A stretch of DNA of 64,000 nucleotides from Gammaproteobacteria bacterium (lineage in GTDB: Bacteria > Pseudomonadota > Gammaproteobacteria > Arenicellales > JAANXG01), in the NCBI GenBank assembly GCA_024638505.1, contig JAHEKE010000003.1, positions 1 through 64,000 on the forward strand, written 5' to 3'. The first letter of the stretch is position 1, and each line of letters starts with the position of its first letter. The position numbers and the translations under genes are program-made. This document shows positions 61,376 through 64,000 of the stretch, piece by piece. The notes below the pieces were generated by a model. That model worked only from the letters and a program-made list of their open reading frames with translations. It did no database searches and was not told the origin of the DNA.

Positions 61376-62893
61376 GTGTCAAAACGAAAGCCCAACATCC
61401 TTTTGATTATGGCTGATCAACTTGCGCCGCAGTTTATGCCCGCTTATGGGCACACAACGGTGAAAACACCGCATCTGGACAGTATCTGTGAACAGGGCGC
61501 GATTTTTAACGCAGCTTATACAAATTTTCCTCTGTGCGCGCCTGCCCGCTACGCCATGATGACAGGCTGCCTACCCTCTAATATTGACGCTTGGGATAAC
61601 GCGGCTGAACTGTCATCCACCATACCGACATTTGCGCACTATCTAAGCAGCTATGGTTACAGTACATGCCTGTGCGGAAAAATGCATTTCTGCGGTCCAG
61701 ATCAACTACACGGCTTCGCGCAGCGACTGACCACGGATGTGTATCCCGCCGACTTTACCTGGACACCAAAGTGGGATGAGCCCGATCGTATATTTGAGTG
61801 GTTTCATAACATGGATGTGGTCATCGAGGCAGGAACATGCCTACGTTCAAACAACCTTGATTATGATGATGAGGTCACGTTTCAAGCCAAACGCTACCTG
61901 TATGATCGGGCAAGAGAGCGTGCATGCGAACCCTTCTGCCTGGTGGTGTCCTACATACATCCTCATGACCCGTACGTCACACGGCCCGAGTACTGGGATA
62001 TCTATGATGACAAGGACATAGAGCCGCCCGCAGTCGAGTACGCACGGGTCTCACCAGACCCTCATTCGGAGCGTTTACGACGACAAATTGGTATCGCAAA
62101 TGCATCGCTCAGTGCGCGGCAAATACTGAATGCCAGGCATGCCTACTACGGTTCCATTTCCTATCTAGACGCTAAAGTTGGAGAGCTCTTGAGCAGTCTA
62201 AACGAAACCGGTTTAGCGGGTGATACGGTCATTGTGTTTACCGCAGATCATGGTGACATGCTCGGCGAACGCGGCCTGTGGTTTAAAATGTCCTGGTTTG
62301 AGCATGCGGCAAGGGTGCCATTGGTGCTGAGTTTTCCTGCTGCGATCAGGCCGCAGATATCCAATGGCACTGCGTCGTTGATCGATTTGCTGCCTACTTT
62401 AGTTGAGCTCGCGACTGACGGAAAGGGCCACGACTATCAAGCAGTCATGGATGGGCGGTCTTTGCTTCCGCAGCTGTCCGGGATTGACGGTCACGATGAG
62501 GCGCTTGGCCAGTATTTTGCCGAGATCACAACGGAGCCCATATTTATGATTAGAAGAGGCAGTAAAAAACTTATCGCAGGTGATAGCGATCCGCCGCTTT
62601 ATTTCGACCTGGAGAGCGACCCTAAAGAGTTGCACAATCTGGCCGATAATCCGAAACACAAAACAGAAGTAAGTACTGTTGTCGAAGAAGTCCGCGCGCG
62701 CTGGGATGTGGAAGCAATAAAAGGGCGCATCATTGAGAGCCAGAGACGCCGCCACACCATTATCCCGAACTTGATTGAGCAGAATGTTAGTTGGGACTAT
62801 CAGCCTGAAACTGATGCCAGTAGGACTTACATCCGAAACAACTCAGAGCTTTACCAGATAGAGCGCCGCGCCAGATTCCCATCAGTTAAGTAA
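61376..62893 (+). CDS. betC: Choline-sulfatase
   Basis: A 505-residue type I sulfatase. The formylglycine motif is C54-A-P-A-R58 (LCAPARYAMMTG). Metal and catalytic segments ILLIMADQLAPQF, KMHFCGPDQLHGF, SYIHPHDPYV and TADHGDMLGERGLWFKMSWF resemble BetC along the whole length, and the C-terminal ESQRRRHTI block supports this subfamily. It splits choline-O-sulfate to choline and sulfate. It starts at GTG with GGAG 9 nt before. No signal peptide, so it is cytoplasmic and needs an importer; the Liv-type system upstream is a candidate. Confidence 0.9.
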   Translation: MSKRKPNILLIMADQLAPQFMPAYGHTTVKTPHLDSICEQGAIFNAAYTNFPLCAPARYAMMTGCLPSNIDAWDNAAELSSTIPTFAHYLSSYGYSTCLCGKMHFCGPDQLHGFAQRLTTDVYPADFTWTPKWDEPDRIFEWFHNMDVVIEAGTCLRSNNLDYDDEVTFQAKRYLYDRARERACEPFCLVVSYIHPHDPYVTRPEYWDIYDDKDIEPPAVEYARVSPDPHSERLRRQIGIANASLSARQILNARHAYYGSISYLDAKVGELLSSLNETGLAGDTVIVFTADHGDMLGERGLWFKMSWFEHAARVPLVLSFPAAIRPQISNGTASLIDLLPTLVELATDGKGHDYQAVMDGRSLLPQLSGIDGHDEALGQYFAEITTEPIFMIRRGSKKLIAGDSDPPLYFDLESDPKELHNLADNPKHKTEVSTVVEEVRARWDVEAIKGRIIESQRRRHTIIPNLIEQNVSWDYQPETDASRTYIRNNSELYQIERRARFPSVK

Positions 62894-63031
62894 TCAGCCA
62901 GTGCCTGTGAACATTTCCAATCGTCTTCTTTCTTTCGGGATTGAAGCAGACAAAGATTCATATTTTCATCCAGTCCACTATCACTTGATCCACAGCAAGA
63001 GCACACAATGTACTTCTATGGAGATCCTGAC

Positions 63032-64000
63032 ATGAATTCGCCCCAATCCGTGCTCGATTTGATTGGTAATACACCCTTACTGAAGTTAACAAAGTTCGAT
63101 GCCGGACCGTGTGAGCTTTTTGTAAAACTGGAGAACCAGAATCCGGGCGGTTCGATCAAAGATCGAACCGCAAAAGCCATGGTAGAGGCAGCCGAAAGCG
63201 ATGGCAGCGTAGTCCCGGGAGACACGCTTATCGAGGCCACGTTCGGCAACACAGGCCTGGGCGTATCTCTGGTCGCCTCGCATAAGGGTTATCCGGTGAT
63301 ACTGGTTGTACCGGAGAATGCCGGCCGCGATAAGGTGCTCCACCTCAAAGCCTCGGGTGCCGAAGTTCTGCTAGCGCGGTCAGACGTAGAGTCGTCGCAT
63401 GCAGATTACTATCGTAATATCGCGCACAGACTGGAGAGAGAGTTGCCCAGCGGGTTTTACCTTGACCAGTTCAATAACCCGGCCAACACGCTGGCTCACG
63501 AGCATGGTACAGGTCCGGAAATATGGAAACAAATGGGGCAGCGCGTGGATGCATTTGTTTGCGGCGTTAGATCCGGCGGCACTTTCACCGGATGTACGCG
63601 CTTTTTGAAGCAAATGAATCCAGCATTGGACGCTGTACTAGCGGAACCTAAAGGATCGTTACTTGCAGATTCCACCGACTCCAAGAAAGCCGCGGTAGCA
63701 GGCTCGTCCTTGATCAAAAATGTCGGCAGCCACGCTTCGCCTGGAAACTTTGATCCCGACGTGGTAGATCACACTTATACCGTGACGGACATGGAGGCAT
63801 TCTCCGCCGCCCGCGACCTACTGCGTATGCAAGGGATATTCGGGGGAGTATCCACTGGTCTCCACCTTGCCGCCGCGCTTCGATATTGCCGGCAACAGAA
63901 AAAAGCAAAGAGGGTTGTTACCCTGGTAAGTGATACCGGCTATAAATATCTGTCGACTGCATACGACCGTGCCTGGCTGTTGAATCAGGGGCTGATCCCT
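63032..64000 (+). CDS. Cysteine synthase/CBS-like PLP enzyme, 5' part (runs off window)
   Basis: An open frame of 323 codons continues past the window end. It is a fold-type II PLP enzyme: LIGNTPLLKL, NPGGSIKDR with the PLP lysine K43, a substrate-binding loop reading EATFGNTG (69-75 area) where TSGNTG is usual, and the phosphate-loop region GVRSGGTFTG. The ATG at 63032 has GGAG 8 nt upstream; ATG 63008 is in frame. It could make cysteine from sulfide or act on a related substrate. It follows betC by 138 nt with no other gene between. Confidence 0.88.
   Translation, partial: MNSPQSVLDLIGNTPLLKLTKFDAGPCELFVKLENQNPGGSIKDRTAKAMVEAAESDGSVVPGDTLIEATFGNTGLGVSLVASHKGYPVILVVPENAGRDKVLHLKASGAEVLLARSDVESSHADYYRNIAHRLERELPSGFYLDQFNNPANTLAHEHGTGPEIWKQMGQRVDAFVCGVRSGGTFTGCTRFLKQMNPALDAVLAEPKGSLLADSTDSKKAAVAGSSLIKNVGSHASPGNFDPDVVDHTYTVTDMEAFSAARDLLRMQGIFGGVSTGLHLAAALRYCRQQKKAKRVVTLVSDTGYKYLSTAYDRAWLLNQGLIP

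Noticed and set aside
1-64000. CRISPR arrays, insertion sequences, integrases, tRNA or rRNA genes
   Set aside because: No regularly spaced repeats, transposase or integrase motifs, cloverleaf or ribosomal RNA sequences were seen on either strand.

Overview
The window looks like the chromosome of a marine, facultatively microaerobic gammaproteobacterium. This is inferred from gene content and from gene pairs typical of that class (yejABEF, an LdtD/MepK-type pair, CbpA-CbpM, Trx2) combined with marine osmolyte genes (trimethylamine monooxygenase, choline-sulfatase). No rRNA, tRNA, CRISPR array, insertion sequence or phage gene was recognised. Coding density is high and most operons are tight.

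Layout. 1-5.2 kb: the first codons of a canonical ftsH, a cytochrome c-DsbC fusion, an ArsR/permease metal(loid) pair with a likely operator, a GFA-family protein and a secretin-N-like exported protein. 5.2-13.8 kb: host-attachment-family protein, YbaK-like deacylase, a Lon-like protease, a universal stress protein, a second FtsH, then an L,D-transpeptidase and its likely 3-3 endopeptidase partner. 13.9-19.7 kb: a yejABEF peptide importer. 20-46.5 kb: a stress and low-oxygen survival island. It holds an FHA-membrane-trypsin protein, two HTH-less cNMP-fold proteins, two Hsp20s, an MBL hydrolase, a class II (B12) ribonucleotide reductase, two Glu/Leu dehydrogenase-family enzymes, a DASS transporter, a 2-oxoacid dehydrogenase (E1a, E1b, E2), an acyl-CoA ligase, UspA, a PolX-like HhH protein, DUF3775, M20 amidohydrolase, a YbdK-type ligase, a COG3199 NAD-kinase-like protein, an SDR, CbpA/CbpM and thioredoxin 2. 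46.6-54.9 kb: glycosyltransferase, DUF1127/LysR divergent pair, HtrA-like pseudoprotease, NHL propeller, OmpA protein, type I dehydroquinase, a gene broken by two in-frame stops, and a cupin. 55-64 kb: trimethylamine monooxygenase, a complete branched-chain-amino-acid-type ABC importer, choline-sulfatase and the start of a cysteine-synthase-like gene.

The main result of reading the intergenic DNA is a set of FNR/ANR-type palindromes (TTGAT-N4-ATCAA). Three are perfect (21678, 26858, 35015), four have one mismatch (5695, 25133, 35075, 39500) and one is a TTGAC-N4-GTCAA variant (5808). Most lie with their centre about 57-73 nt upstream of a start codon. That is the spacing expected for activation at -41.5 with a leader of about 15-31 nt. 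They appear to tie the proteases, small heat-shock proteins, cNMP-fold proteins, 2-oxoacid dehydrogenase and leucine dehydrogenase into one oxygen-responsive survival regulon. The O2-independent ribonucleotide reductase lies beside one of these boxes. The second notable system is the trimethylamine monooxygenase cluster, which has a Liv-type transporter and a choline-sulfatase and would process methylated amine osmolytes.
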